A stretch of 64,000 bases of DNA from Flavobacterium sp. HSC-32F16 (GCF_024171645.1 NZ_JALKAC010000005.1:294743-358742), one strand, 5' to 3'; positions 40,581-50,479 are shown, counted from the stretch's first letter. Program-made: numbers and translations. The notes: a model not told the origin generated them from the sequence alone.

Positions 40581-42633
40581 TTTTTTGCAGGTTAATTTTT
40601 TGATCAATTGGGACTTTTACAACAAGAAGCGTCCCTTCTCCTTTGGCAGATTTTATAGTAACTGTGCCTTTACATTCTGCTGCTCTATATTCTATATTAT
40701 GCAAACCGATACCGTTTTTAGTACGTTTAACATTAAACCCTACTCCATCATCCATAATCGACAAAACTAAATGATCGATTTCACTTTTAAATTCTATTTT
40801 AATAGTATCAGCCTCGGCATATTTATTACAATTTTGAAGTGCTTCCTGGATTATTCTATATAAATTAATTTTTACAATGTTGTTTACAAGCTCCCATTTT
40901 ATATGCGAATCAAAAGAAGTTTCTAATTTTGAAGAATGTGTATTTTTCTGACTATCAAATAGTTTATTTAAAATTACTACAAAATTATTAATTAATTCAG
41001 ATTTTTCCCTATTTAAGTCATGCGAAATTTCACGAATGTCTTCTTCAATATATTTTAATTCTGCCAGGTATTTCTTTCTTTTTGAAGCTGCTTCTGCTTC
41101 ATCAATTTTATCTAAGCTGTCTAAGCTGATTCTAACCCCAAACATTCGGCCTAAAACTCCATCGTGTAATTCCTGGGCTACCTTTTTCTTTTCTTTAATT
41201 CGGGTTAATTCGATTTCATTTTGCTGAGAAATCATCAAATTGTAAATATCTTCATTTGCAATTTGCTGTTGTTGTTTAAAAAGAAGTTCTCTGTTTTTTG
41301 CCTGCTGTGTTTTGTAAACATAAAAAAATAAACCAATCAAGGTGCAGATACTAAAAACATATATTAGAGTTTTGTTTTTTTCCTGCAGATTAGAATTTTG
41401 ATCTTTTATTTCGTTGGTTTCATATTCAATTCTGGAGAATTTCTCTCCCATACTTCGTTCTGCTTTTAGCATTTTATCATTCAATTGAATATATTCTTTT
41501 GAATATTTTGATGCATTTTTGGGATCTACTATAGCTATTTGTTTGAGCGCATCTAAAGTATTTCTTATTTTACTTGTACTTCTGGATAAGTTTAAAGCTT
41601 GTTTTGAGAATTGAATTGCTTTCAAAGTATCTTTTTTAAAAGCATAATATTCAGACAAATGGATTTTATTTAATATAATACCTGATTCCTGTTTTAAACT
41701 ATCCCTGATTTTCAGTGCATCATAAAACTGTTCTGGCAAACCATTTAAATCTTTGGATTTAAATTTAGAAAATGCTAAATTATCTAAAAGCATGGCATAC
41801 AAAACAGGATTACCGTTAAAGAGGTCTTTTTGGTCTAAACCTCTCCGGAAATATTCTTTTGCTTTGCTAAAATTATTCATCCTTAAATAAACAAAGCCGA
41901 TATTATTTAATGAAGTTGCTTTTAACTGAAGGTCCTCTGCAAGTGATTTGTCATCAAGTGTAATTAATGCTTTATTATGATATTCAAGCGCTTTTTCATA
42001 TTCTTCACGTTGGTTATATATAATTCCCAATAAATTGTAACTATCATAAATATCCATTGCCCCGTCTTTTTCATCCTTTAATATCTTAAGGGCTTTAAAA
42101 ACGGTTATTTCACTTTCAAAGAAATCACCTTCAATTAATTGAAGATCTGCCTTTGTTAAATACGTTTTTGCTAAATGAAAATTATCATTGGTCTCCAAAT
42201 ATATTTTCTCTGCCCGAAAATAATTTAAAAAAGCACTATCTGAAATTGCCTGCGATTGAAAATAATCTCCGATATAAGTATATGCTTTAGCAATATTGAC
42301 AGAATCTTTACTGCTTATTGATATTTCTAAGGTTAATTTTGAGACATCATGAAATGATTTCCAATCACTCATATTAAAATAGCGGTTGGCTATTTTAAAA
42401 AGGTTTACTTTTTTAATAGAGTCGTCTTTCTGACTCTTTACAATATCAAATGCTTTTTGGTTATACTTTTGTTTATATTGAAAAGGCAGATCTACATCAT
42501 TTGCCAAAGAAAAATAAATAGAAAGACTGTCTTCAGAAGAGCTTAAAGGTAAGTTTTTCTCTTTCTTGCTTTTATTTGTACAAGCAAATAAAACTAGAAA
42601 TAAAAACAATAGTATCTGTAGGTGTCTTTTCAA
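40570..42633 (-). CDS. TPR-containing lipoprotein-like sensor histidine kinase (HisKA_3)
   Basis: After a lipoprotein-type signal (LLFLFLVLFACTNK) come about seven TPR-like helical repeats, a membrane helix (near residues 420-438), the dimerisation/phosphorylation helix with KKVAQELHDGVLGRMFG (His near 487) and an HATPase domain with DDGVGF and NGIGLHN. This is the NarL-coupled kinase class common in flavobacteria. No ATG is available. TTG at 42633 is chosen because the longer TTG frame from 42705 would start inside the terminator of the upstream gene. The sensed signal is unknown; the TPR part should lie in the periplasm. Confidence 0.85.
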   Translation of the reverse strand: MKRHLQILLFLFLVLFACTNKSKKEKNLPLSSSEDSLSIYFSLANDVDLPFQYKQKYNQKAFDIVKSQKDDSIKKVNLFKIANRYFNMSDWKSFHDVSKLTLEISISSKDSVNIAKAYTYIGDYFQSQAISDSAFLNYFRAEKIYLETNDNFHLAKTYLTKADLQLIEGDFFESEITVFKALKILKDEKDGAMDIYDSYNLLGIIYNQREEYEKALEYHNKALITLDDKSLAEDLQLKATSLNNIGFVYLRMNNFSKAKEYFRRGLDQKDLFNGNPVLYAMLLDNLAFSKFKSKDLNGLPEQFYDALKIRDSLKQESGIILNKIHLSEYYAFKKDTLKAIQFSKQALNLSRSTSKIRNTLDALKQIAIVDPKNASKYSKEYIQLNDKMLKAERSMGEKFSRIEYETNEIKDQNSNLQEKNKTLIYVFSICTLIGLFFYVYKTQQAKNRELLFKQQQQIANEDIYNLMISQQNEIELTRIKEKKKVAQELHDGVLGRMFGVRISLDSLDKIDEAEAASKRKKYLAELKYIEEDIREISHDLNREKSELINNFVVILNKLFDSQKNTHSSKLETSFDSHIKWELVNNIVKINLYRIIQEALQNCNKYAEADTIKIEFKSEIDHLVLSIMDDGVGFNVKRTKNGIGLHNIEYRAAECKGTVTIKSAKGEGTLLVVKVPIDQKINLQKNDI

Positions 42634-42681
42634 TTTATATTTTTGATTTTTATCAAAAATACTAAAACTATAAACACAAAA

Positions 42682-42711
42682 AAAAAGCTGCCAAAAAACT
42701 GACAACTTTTT
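42682..42711 (-). terminator. Terminator of the small secreted protein gene
   Basis: On the minus-strand RNA a 12-bp stem forms with two G-U pairs around a 6-nt loop (minus-strand arms AAAAAGTTGTCA and TGGCAGCTTTTT) and is followed by T. On the plus strand the same positions would be mismatches, so the terminator works for the gene at 42738. Confidence 0.75.
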
Positions 42712-42737
42712 CTTTATAATTTATTTGTGTTACTTAA

Positions 42738-42992
42738 TTAGTCTAATTTTATTCTAGATTTTGTTAATTGACTATCAGATGCGAAACTATTTAACTGACC
42801 ATTATTTAGATCAAATTGATTAGGTGAACTATATACATCTTGTTTTCTTTTATTTTTTCCATACTCTCCGCCAAGATCAATATCAATATCAATTCCAATT
42901 TTAGATTTAGAAGTTACCTGTGTTGGATTTGCAAAAGAAGTTGCTACCATTACTAAAGAAAATAATCCGAAAGTTAAAGCTGTTTTTTTCAT
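42738..42992 (-). CDS. Small secreted protein of unknown function
   Basis: The 84-residue product has a clear signal peptide (MKKTALTFGLFSLVMVATSFA) and a short hydrophilic mature part of about 63 residues with an unusual alternating stretch GIDIDIDLGGEYG followed by a Lys-rich and an Asn/Gln-rich tail. I do not recognise a family. It lies between the LytTR regulator and the histidine kinase genes on the same strand, with its own terminator. Confidence 0.7.
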   Translation of the reverse strand: MKKTALTFGLFSLVMVATSFANPTQVTSKSKIGIDIDIDLGGEYGKNKRKQDVYSSPNQFDLNNGQLNSFASDSQLTKSRIKLD

Positions 42993-43168
42993 GTTTTGAG
43001 GTGTTTTATTTTTTTATATTTATTTGGGGCTTAATGATTGTTTTGGTGTCAATCATGGTGTAAAACTAAGTCCGAAATCAAAAAAAATGTATATGAAAAA
43101 ATCAGTTTATGGTAGATCGTACCCAATTGATAGTCAATGGATAGCAAATTCATGTAATCATCTAATTA

Positions 43169-43978
43169 TTAGACTTCTAAGTAATTTCCTGCAGAAAAAT
43201 CGGAGATAATTAAATCAACATTTGATTTATAAGTTTTCGAAAAAGGAATCTTTTTCGATGAGTTTTTTATGTAACAAATTGAGTTTCCGTTATGAATCCT
43301 TGCAATGTAATTTCGATTGATAATATAACTGTTATGAATTCGGATAAATGGATATGATAAAACCTGCTCAAAATGTTTTAAAGTTTTAAAAGCGGTTATC
43401 ATTTCTCCCGAATTTAAGTAGATATCGGTCGAATTATTGTCTGCCTGAAAATAACTAATATCATCTGCATTTATATAGCGATGATCTCCGTACGATTTAA
43501 TGCAGATTATAAGCGGTTTTTCAATAGTTTGACGCTCTTTTGCATGAGAAGTTACAACGACAGGCAATTCTTTCTTAAAATCAATTGATTTTGTTTCTTC
43601 TACCAGTCGGTTTAATTTTAAAACTGTTTTTAATAATTCAGTTTTAACCAACGGTTTTAATATGTAATCAAAAACACCGTATTTAATTGCATCAAAAGCG
43701 GCTTCTTTTTTTGAAGTTAAAACAACAATCCGTGGCATTACACTTAAAAAACGATGAAGTTCATTAATAAACAGAAGTGATAAATTGCTTGAAGAATGTG
43801 TGGGTTCGATTTCAAGAAAAACAATCGATGGTTTATATTCTAAAACTATACTTAAGCCGTCCTGATAATTTACAGCCGATGCCAGAAAAGACAATTCCGG
43901 AAAACCTTCTGCAATAGCTTGGGTTTTCGAAATACTTTCTGCGTCATCATCAATAATTATATACGAATACTTTTTCAA
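43169..43978 (-). CDS. LytTR-type response regulator with Glu at the phosphoacceptor site
   Basis: The receiver-like domain (residues about 4-120) keeps the acidic pocket (IIIDDDAES) and the Lys (YILKPLV), but the phosphoacceptor position reads VFLEIEP, with Glu56 in place of Asp. The C-terminal LytTR DNA-binding domain (about 165-260) shows DDISYFQADNNSTDIYL and YPFIRIHNSYIINRNYI. Glu can mimic phosphorylated Asp, so the protein may be constitutively active or regulated in another way. The start is TTG at 43978, giving the natural N terminus MKKYSYIIIDDD. No partner kinase lies next to it. Confidence 0.87.
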   Translation of the reverse strand: MKKYSYIIIDDDAESISKTQAIAEGFPELSFLASAVNYQDGLSIVLEYKPSIVFLEIEPTHSSSNLSLLFINELHRFLSVMPRIVVLTSKKEAAFDAIKYGVFDYILKPLVKTELLKTVLKLNRLVEETKSIDFKKELPVVVTSHAKERQTIEKPLIICIKSYGDHRYINADDISYFQADNNSTDIYLNSGEMITAFKTLKHFEQVLSYPFIRIHNSYIINRNYIARIHNGNSICYIKNSSKKIPFSKTYKSNVDLIISDFSAGNYLEV

Positions 43979-44201
43979 TTTTAGTTTTATTGACTTTCTA
44001 CGAATATAGGTGACTATTGTCTATTTAGATAATGATTTATCATGAATTCGCTTAAAAAATAGATTCTGCACTTTTATTCGCAATTAAAAATACATTTTTC
44101 ATTGTTTTAAATATTTCATTGTTAACAGATTACAATCAAATGTTAACACATAAGGATGAAATACAAAAATTACCGACGAAATACATTTTTTTAAAATTAA
44201 A

Positions 44202-44233
44202 AAATCCCAAACTCTTTAAGGAATTTGGGATTT
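44202..44233 (-). terminator. glyS terminator
   Basis: AAATCCCAAA (44202-44211) pairs with TTTGGGATTT (44224-44233); on the minus strand the stem is followed by a T-rich tract. The region between this hairpin and 43979 shows no other feature. Confidence 0.8.
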
Positions 44234-44254
44234 GTATGTTGTAATATCTTAAAA

Positions 44255-45796
44255 TTACATTTTCATTAACCAGTTTTTCATCGAAACTTCGTTTTCAATA
44301 ATATCTTTTAAATCAGCTATTTTTACACGATCTTGTTTCATTGTATCTCTATGACGAATCGTTACCGTTTCGTCTTCAAGAGTTTGATGATCTACTGTAA
44401 TACAAAATGGCGTTCCTAATGCATCTTGTCTTCTGTAACGACGACCTACTGCATCTTTTTCATCATAAGAAACATTGAAATCCCATTTTAAATCTTCGAT
44501 AATTTTCTTTGAAATTTCTGGCAGGCCATCTTTTTTGACTAATGGTAAAACCGCTGCTTTTGTTGGTGCTAAAACTGCCGGCAATTTTAGAACAGTTCTT
44601 GTAGAACCATCTTCTAAAGTTTCTTCTTGTAATGATGTTGCAAAAACAGCCAGGAACATACGATCTAAACCTACTGAAGTTTCTACTACGTATGGCACGT
44701 AGTTTTCATTTAGTTCAGGATCAAAATATTGCAGTTTTCTACCTGAATATTGTTCGTGTGCTTTTAAGTCAAAATCAGTACGAGAGTGAATACCTTCTAA
44801 CTCTTTGAAACCGAATGGAAAATTAAATTCAATATCTGCCGCAGCATTTGCATAATGCGCTAATTTTTCATGATCATGAAAACGGTAATTTTCTTTTCCT
44901 AATCCTAAAGACAAATGCCAGTTTAAACGAGTTTGTTTCCAGTGTTCGTACCATTGCATTTCTTCTCCCGGGCGCACGAAAAACTGCATTTCCATTTGTT
45001 CGAATTCACGCATACGGAAAATGAATTGTCTTGCGACAATTTCATTTCTAAAAGCTTTACCGGTTTGAGCAATTCCAAAAGGAACTTTCATACGACCTGA
45101 TTTCTGAACATTTAAAAAGTTTACGAAAATACCCTGCGCTGTTTCCGGACGTAAATATAAATCCATTGCAGACTCTGCAGAAGCACCTAATTTAGTACCA
45201 AACATTAAGTTGAACTGTTTTACATCTGTCCAGTTTCTGGAACCTGTTTCAGGATCAGCGATTTCAAGCTCTTCGATTAAAGCTTTTACATCTTCAAGAT
45301 CTCCATTTCCTAAAGAACGTCCTAAACGCTCTCTGATTTCTCTTTCTTTAGCAAAATATTCAACTACTCTGGCATTTGTAGTTACAAATTCCTGTTCGTT
45401 GAATGCATCACCAAAACGAGCTTTTGCTTTTTCGATTTCTTTTTGCGCTTTCTGGTGAATTTTTTCAGCAAAATCTTCCACTAAAACGTCAGCTCTATAT
45501 CTTTTTTTAGAATCTTTATTATCAATTAACGGATCATTGAATGCATCTACGTGGCCTGAAGCTTTCCAGGTAGTTGGATGCATTAATATTGCAGCATCAA
45601 GGCCGACAATATTTTCATTCATCTGAACCATTGATTTCCACCAATATTCACGGATATTCTTTTTTAATTCGACACCATTTTGTGCATAATCATACACTGC
45701 ACTCAATCCATCGTAAACTTCGCTTGACGGAAAAATAAATCCGTACTCTTTTGCGTGCGAAACCACATTCTTAAATAAATCTTCTTGTTTTGCCAT
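44255..45796 (-). CDS. glyS: Glycine--tRNA ligase
   Basis: This homodimeric class II glycyl-tRNA synthetase has 513 residues from the ATG at 45796 (MAKQEDLFKNVVSHAKEYGF). A longer frame adds 21 hydrophobic residues without support. Motif 2 is seen around GIAQTGKAFRNEIVARQFIF and motif 3 around VVETSVGLDRMFLAV. The C-terminal anticodon-binding domain contains KDAVGRRYRRQDALGTPFCI. It charges tRNA-Gly in the cytoplasm. This is the single-chain type and not the alpha/beta type of many other bacteria. Confidence 0.97.
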   Translation of the reverse strand: MAKQEDLFKNVVSHAKEYGFIFPSSEVYDGLSAVYDYAQNGVELKKNIREYWWKSMVQMNENIVGLDAAILMHPTTWKASGHVDAFNDPLIDNKDSKKRYRADVLVEDFAEKIHQKAQKEIEKAKARFGDAFNEQEFVTTNARVVEYFAKEREIRERLGRSLGNGDLEDVKALIEELEIADPETGSRNWTDVKQFNLMFGTKLGASAESAMDLYLRPETAQGIFVNFLNVQKSGRMKVPFGIAQTGKAFRNEIVARQFIFRMREFEQMEMQFFVRPGEEMQWYEHWKQTRLNWHLSLGLGKENYRFHDHEKLAHYANAAADIEFNFPFGFKELEGIHSRTDFDLKAHEQYSGRKLQYFDPELNENYVPYVVETSVGLDRMFLAVFATSLQEETLEDGSTRTVLKLPAVLAPTKAAVLPLVKKDGLPEISKKIIEDLKWDFNVSYDEKDAVGRRYRRQDALGTPFCITVDHQTLEDETVTIRHRDTMKQDRVKIADLKDIIENEVSMKNWLMKM

Positions 45797-45861
45797 AGTA
45801 ATGCAAAAATATAAAAAGTACTTATAAAAAAAAGAAAAATAAAAAAGATTGAAGCTCAAAT

Positions 45862-46578
45862 TTGATTAGTTTTGTAACTAAATTCTTTCTATTTGTGTTT
45901 AATTTCATTATTGATCTGTTTTTTCCTAAAGTCTGCTCTGGATGCCACTCTGTTTTAATGACTAACGAAATGGTTTTATGTACAAACTGCCGACATGAAA
46001 TGCCTCTAACACAATATTACTTAGACTCAAATAACCAAGCTGTCAAAAAGTTTTATGGTAAGGTTGATGTTGAACATGCATCTGCTTTTTTATATTTCAA
46101 CAAAAAGGGTATTGTTCAGGAACTCATTCACAATTTAAAATACAAAGGTCATGAAGAAATTGGAACGGTTCTGGGAAACTGGTATGCAGAAGATCTGAAA
46201 GAACTAAAACTCGAAAACACTTTTGATGCTGTAATTCCGGTACCGCTTCATCCCAGAAAATTTAAAGAAAGAGGTTATAATCAAGTTACAACATTTGGAA
46301 AAGCTTTGGCTGAAAGCTTAAAAATTCCTTTTGATGATACTGTTTTATACCGAAAGAAATATTCTAAAACGCAGTCAAAAAAGAATCTTTTAGGAAGATC
46401 TGAGAACATCGAAAACATTTTTGATGTTTATGTATCAGAAGAAAATCAAAACAAACATTTTTTAATTGTAGATGATGTTTTAACGACCGGAGCAACTCTC
46501 GAAGCTTGTTCTCGCGCTTTATTAAAAATTTCGGGAGCAAAAATCAGCATTGTATGCATGGCGATGGCGAACTCTTAA
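45862..46578 (+). CDS. ComF family phosphoribosyltransferase-like protein
   Basis: The 238-residue protein has an N-terminal zinc site (CSGC at about 25-28 and CTNC near 40) and a C-terminal phosphoribosyltransferase fold with the PRPP loop FLIVDDVLTTGATL (near 205). ComF proteins take part in natural DNA uptake and recombination in competent bacteria. No ATG is available near the N terminus, so the TTG at 45862 is the likely start. It is divergent from glyS. Confidence 0.88.
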   Translation: MISFVTKFFLFVFNFIIDLFFPKVCSGCHSVLMTNEMVLCTNCRHEMPLTQYYLDSNNQAVKKFYGKVDVEHASAFLYFNKKGIVQELIHNLKYKGHEEIGTVLGNWYAEDLKELKLENTFDAVIPVPLHPRKFKERGYNQVTTFGKALAESLKIPFDDTVLYRKKYSKTQSKKNLLGRSENIENIFDVYVSEENQNKHFLIVDDVLTTGATLEACSRALLKISGAKISIVCMAMANS

Positions 46579-46596
46579 AACCAAATTCCAATAAAA

Positions 46597-46637
46597 AAAT
46601 TCCAAACACCAACATAAAAAATTGGCATTTGGAATTT
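46597..46637. terminator. Hairpin between comF and the convergent metalloprotease gene
   Basis: AAATTCCAAACACCAA (46597-46612) pairs with 46622-46637, with two central changes. It can act for both convergent genes; the AATTCCAA form is also a frequent flavobacterial intergenic repeat. Confidence 0.65.
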
Positions 46638-46659
46638 AAAATATTGAGGTTTATATCTC

Positions 46660-49347
46660 TTAATTTAAAATGATTTTCTTCACCGTTCTTTTGTCACCGT
46701 CAATAATTGTCAGGAAATATACTCCTGATGAAGAACCTATTGGCAATGTGATTTCTTTTCTAAAATTATCTGCATGTTCAAAAGATTCAAAATAAACTGT
46801 TTTTCCCAGAATATCGTGAACATATATTTGTACGCCGGCTTTTGACTGACTCTTGAATTCTACTGCAAAAGTTCCTTTACTTGGATTTGGATATGAAATC
46901 ACTTCTTCAGTTACAGGTGTATCAACGCCTAAAGTAAAGGTTTGATTACAGATATTTATTGCAGCCGAATTTATGGTGCCAAAACTTCCCACAACGGCAT
47001 CACGAACTCTTAACGTCCAGTTTCCTTCTGGATTTTCTCCATTAAAAACGCTTAACGCATCTATTGGAAGAACAATCTGACTTGTTGTGGTTGAACATTG
47101 TAAATTAGATCCGGAATCGTCAAATTGCAATGCCAAAGTTGAATTTGTGCTGGCGCAGCCTCTATTAAATAAACGAACTACAGTTCCTTTTGGACTTACA
47201 ATTTGAATTTCAAGATCGGAAAATCTTGCATGTGTAACATTGATTGAAACATTTACATTAGATATTGTCCCTGTGGATGAAGGAACGGCAATGTTTCTTG
47301 TTGTAAATGAAGTTCCGTATGGAATATTAAAAGAACTTCCGAAACTATAATCATTACAGCTTGTTGTTGAAGTGTAGCCAATTGCAAATGATTTGCTATT
47401 TAATGCATAATAAATATTAGCAGTTGGTTCAATCAAAATTCTAGAGTTCGTTGCAGCTTCAATACTTTCAGGAATTAGTACGGTTTCTGAGCCATCATTA
47501 GCTGTTGCTGCTGCGAGAATGATTGGAAAAGTTAAACCTCCATCTGTAGATAATTTAATATTTACCGTTGATGAACCTTGAAGGGTATTGGTATTATTAA
47601 CACTCCATGTAATATTTTGATATGATCCTTGCTGCCAGCTTACGTTATCAATATTTTGAGAAGTTACTGCAAAAGGTCCTGCAGAAGGTGTTACAGTTAC
47701 TACCATTCCATCTGTATTGGTTTGAGCATTCCCTAAAGCACCATTATCTCTTCCTGTTAAAGTAAAATTTAATGTTCTGGCAATCGACGAAACAGATTCC
47801 CAAGTTGTAGTAAGTTTATTTTGAAGTACAGAATTAAAACTTGGCATATAACGAACAGGAGAACTACCCGGCGCTACAGACCTAAATAACGGACCATTTG
47901 GTTTTGTCGCATACGTAATACTATTATCACCAGAAGTCGATGTTGCATTATCATTTTCTTCCCAAGTATAAGTAAGCGTATCAGCACCTGAACCAGTTCC
48001 GGTTAAAACAAATGGTGTACTGATTGGAATTGTAAAATCGACACCGGCAATAATTGTTGGCGGATTATTGGTTATATTAGTACTAACCGGACAACTTTTT
48101 CCTGCAAGGTTATTTTGTATTTGAAGAATACTGGCGTATGCAAAATAGTCATCTGAATTATCTTGTATATCATAATCATCTGTTACACCGGCATATCCCA
48201 TAATAGTAGAACCGCTTCCTGGTTCAACACTAACTCCTGTACCTTCAATATCGTAAGAAAATGTATGATTAGCTCCTAATTGATGACCAATTTCATGAAC
48301 CACAAAATCTACATCAAATGTATCTCCTTTAGGTATTGCATTTGATGGAGAGGTATAGGCACTTCCTTTTCCTATTACATTTGACTGGCTTGGACTCACA
48401 CAAACACAACCAATACATCCCGCATTTCCTCCTCCACCGGAAGCTCCAAATAAATGACCAATATCGTAGTTGCCTTCACCAATTACGTTTGTAATTGTAG
48501 TTTGAACTTCTTTACTCCAAAAATCATTTCCATCTGTATCTGTAGAAGTTCCTTTACTTGCATTCGAATAAGGATCTGTAGAAGTATCTGTATAAATTAG
48601 GGCATCGCTGTTTGCAATTAAAATTAATTGCACTGCTAAATCTTTATTTAAAATCCCGTTAACTCTTGTTAAGGTAGCATTCATTCCTTCTAATGCCCCG
48701 GCTTTTGTGCCTCCAAAAAAAGCAGTATATTCTGCTGTGCAAGATAATGCCAAACGCATTGTTTTAAACACTTTATTGTTTGAACTTGTTTTTGCTGTTT
48801 TTGAAGTATTATCATTTTGCGAAACCAAGTCTGTAGTTTTACAAGATAGTTTTGCTTTTGAGAATTCACTTTTTGAAGAAAACAAAACATATTCTGTTTT
48901 ATTATCTGGATTTTCTTCTATAAACTCAGTTGCTTTATCAGCTCGAAAAACCATGGTTTGCAAGCCTTTTGGAGAAAAACTAAAATGAATTTTTGCCGAT
49001 TTATCATCTAAACCAGTTCCTTCATACGCTCTGATTTCCGGATATTTTGCCTGAAGCTGGGGATCAAAGTTTGAAGATTCCCAAACTTGAAATCTTTCTA
49101 AGATCCCTTTTGAATTAGGAATTGTAATTTCAGAACGACTGTTTTTTGATTGCTTATTTGTTGTAGATGAAAGTTTTGCTTTTAAAAAATCTGTGTTTAA
49201 TCGATAATACAATTTATCAGGATCGTCAACATCTGCCTGTTTTTTTAAAGACGAAACAGAACTCGATCGCTGCCATACATCATCATTTTGAGCATGAAGT
49301 TCTACACAACAAAATATAAAGATTAAAAAGAGTAGTTGTTTTTTCAT
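46660..49347 (-). CDS. Type IX secreted reprolysin-like zinc metalloprotease
   Basis: From the ATG at 49347 the protein (895 residues) has a signal peptide (MKKQLLFLIFIFCCVELHAQ), a propeptide-like region to about 190, and a metzincin protease domain with the zinc motif HEIGHQLGANH (near 350) and a Met-turn candidate in GSTIMGYAG. A PKD-like region (NPPTIIAGVDFTIP) is next, then a proprotein-convertase P domain (about 660-800, with NVSINVTHARFSDLEIQIVSP). The C-terminal sorting domain of type A ends VYFLTIIDGDKRTVKKIILN. It should be exported by the type IX system to the surface or medium and degrade proteins. Confidence 0.92.
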   Translation of the reverse strand: MKKQLLFLIFIFCCVELHAQNDDVWQRSSSVSSLKKQADVDDPDKLYYRLNTDFLKAKLSSTTNKQSKNSRSEITIPNSKGILERFQVWESSNFDPQLQAKYPEIRAYEGTGLDDKSAKIHFSFSPKGLQTMVFRADKATEFIEENPDNKTEYVLFSSKSEFSKAKLSCKTTDLVSQNDNTSKTAKTSSNNKVFKTMRLALSCTAEYTAFFGGTKAGALEGMNATLTRVNGILNKDLAVQLILIANSDALIYTDTSTDPYSNASKGTSTDTDGNDFWSKEVQTTITNVIGEGNYDIGHLFGASGGGGNAGCIGCVCVSPSQSNVIGKGSAYTSPSNAIPKGDTFDVDFVVHEIGHQLGANHTFSYDIEGTGVSVEPGSGSTIMGYAGVTDDYDIQDNSDDYFAYASILQIQNNLAGKSCPVSTNITNNPPTIIAGVDFTIPISTPFVLTGTGSGADTLTYTWEENDNATSTSGDNSITYATKPNGPLFRSVAPGSSPVRYMPSFNSVLQNKLTTTWESVSSIARTLNFTLTGRDNGALGNAQTNTDGMVVTVTPSAGPFAVTSQNIDNVSWQQGSYQNITWSVNNTNTLQGSSTVNIKLSTDGGLTFPIILAAATANDGSETVLIPESIEAATNSRILIEPTANIYYALNSKSFAIGYTSTTSCNDYSFGSSFNIPYGTSFTTRNIAVPSSTGTISNVNVSINVTHARFSDLEIQIVSPKGTVVRLFNRGCASTNSTLALQFDDSGSNLQCSTTTSQIVLPIDALSVFNGENPEGNWTLRVRDAVVGSFGTINSAAINICNQTFTLGVDTPVTEEVISYPNPSKGTFAVEFKSQSKAGVQIYVHDILGKTVYFESFEHADNFRKEITLPIGSSSGVYFLTIIDGDKRTVKKIILN

Positions 49348-49546
49348 ACTTAAAGAGGCTTTTATATATATCAAAATTAATAGAATTAAATCAAATTCTT
49401 ACATGCAAACGACAATTAACGTTTTTTAATCGACGAATCAAATGATTTTTCGACAAAAGAAAGGGAATCTTCTTAAAAAATCAATTCCACAAGGCACAAA
49501 ATTTAAAATAGATACTATAAATTTGCAGCATCTTAAATAATTTGTT

Positions 49547-50479
49547 TTGAAGCTCTTTCATTCTATAAACGATTTCCATACGACCAAGAAAACAATTTTA
49601 ACTCTTGGAACTTTTGACGGCGTACATATTGGTCATAAAAAAATTCTGGAAAGAATTACGGAAAATACCGAAAACGGAAAATATGAAAGTTTAGTGCTTA
49701 CTTTTTTTCCGCATCCAAGAATGGTGCTGCAGGAAAAATCAGAAATAAAACTTTTGAATACGATTTCTGAAAAAACAAAACTTTTAGAAGCTACCGGAAT
49801 TGAAAATCTGGTTATTCATCCTTTCGACGAAAGCTTTTCCAGACTTACGGCAGAAGAATTTGTGCACTCCATTTTAGTAGATCAATTTCATATTCAAAAA
49901 ATAATTATTGGACACGATCATCGTTTTGGAAGAAACAGAACGGCAAATATTGACAATTTAATTGCTTTTGGGATTGAATATGGTTTTGAAGTTGAACAAA
50001 TATCGGCCGAAGAAATACAAGATGTTTCGGTAAGTTCTACTAAAATCAGAAAAGCGCTTAATGATGGAAATATGGCTTTGGCCAATGAATATTTGGGCTA
50101 CGACTATTTTTTAACGGGCGAAATTGTAAAAGGAAAACAATTAGGAAGAACAATTGGTTTTCCTACCGCTAATATTCAAATTAATGAAGAGTACAAATTG
50201 ATTCCAAAAAACGGCGTTTATGCAGTTCGAACTTTAATTAATGAAAAGGAAGTTTTTGGAATGATGAATATTGGTTTTAATCCAACTGTTAACGGACAAA
50301 AACAAACTATTGAAGTGAATCTTTTTGATTTTGACGCTGACATTTATGGTGAAAAAATTGAAGTTTCGTTGCTGCAATATCTTCGCGAAGAGCAAAAATT
50401 CGGTTCAATTGATTTGTTAAAAGCGCAGTTAAATCAGGACAAACAAAATGCTTTGGCCTTTGTAAGCAAAATTCAATAA
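49547..50479 (+). CDS. ribF: Bifunctional riboflavin kinase / FAD synthetase
   Basis: The 310-residue protein makes FMN from riboflavin and FAD from FMN. The N-terminal adenylyltransferase domain has LTLGTFDGVHIGHKKIL and the C-terminal kinase domain has GKQLGRTIGFPTANIQ and GVYAV. The start is TTG at 49547, since no ATG is near and the N terminus then matches the family. The 199 bp upstream, between this gene and the protease gene, are AT-rich with no clear promoter. No FMN riboswitch is seen. Confidence 0.96.
   Translation: MKLFHSINDFHTTKKTILTLGTFDGVHIGHKKILERITENTENGKYESLVLTFFPHPRMVLQEKSEIKLLNTISEKTKLLEATGIENLVIHPFDESFSRLTAEEFVHSILVDQFHIQKIIIGHDHRFGRNRTANIDNLIAFGIEYGFEVEQISAEEIQDVSVSSTKIRKALNDGNMALANEYLGYDYFLTGEIVKGKQLGRTIGFPTANIQINEEYKLIPKNGVYAVRTLINEKEVFGMMNIGFNPTVNGQKQTIEVNLFDFDADIYGEKIEVSLLQYLREEQKFGSIDLLKAQLNQDKQNALAFVSKIQ

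Noticed and set aside
49348..49546. FMN riboswitch upstream of ribF
   Set aside because: No conserved RFN elements or pairing were seen in the short AT-rich region.
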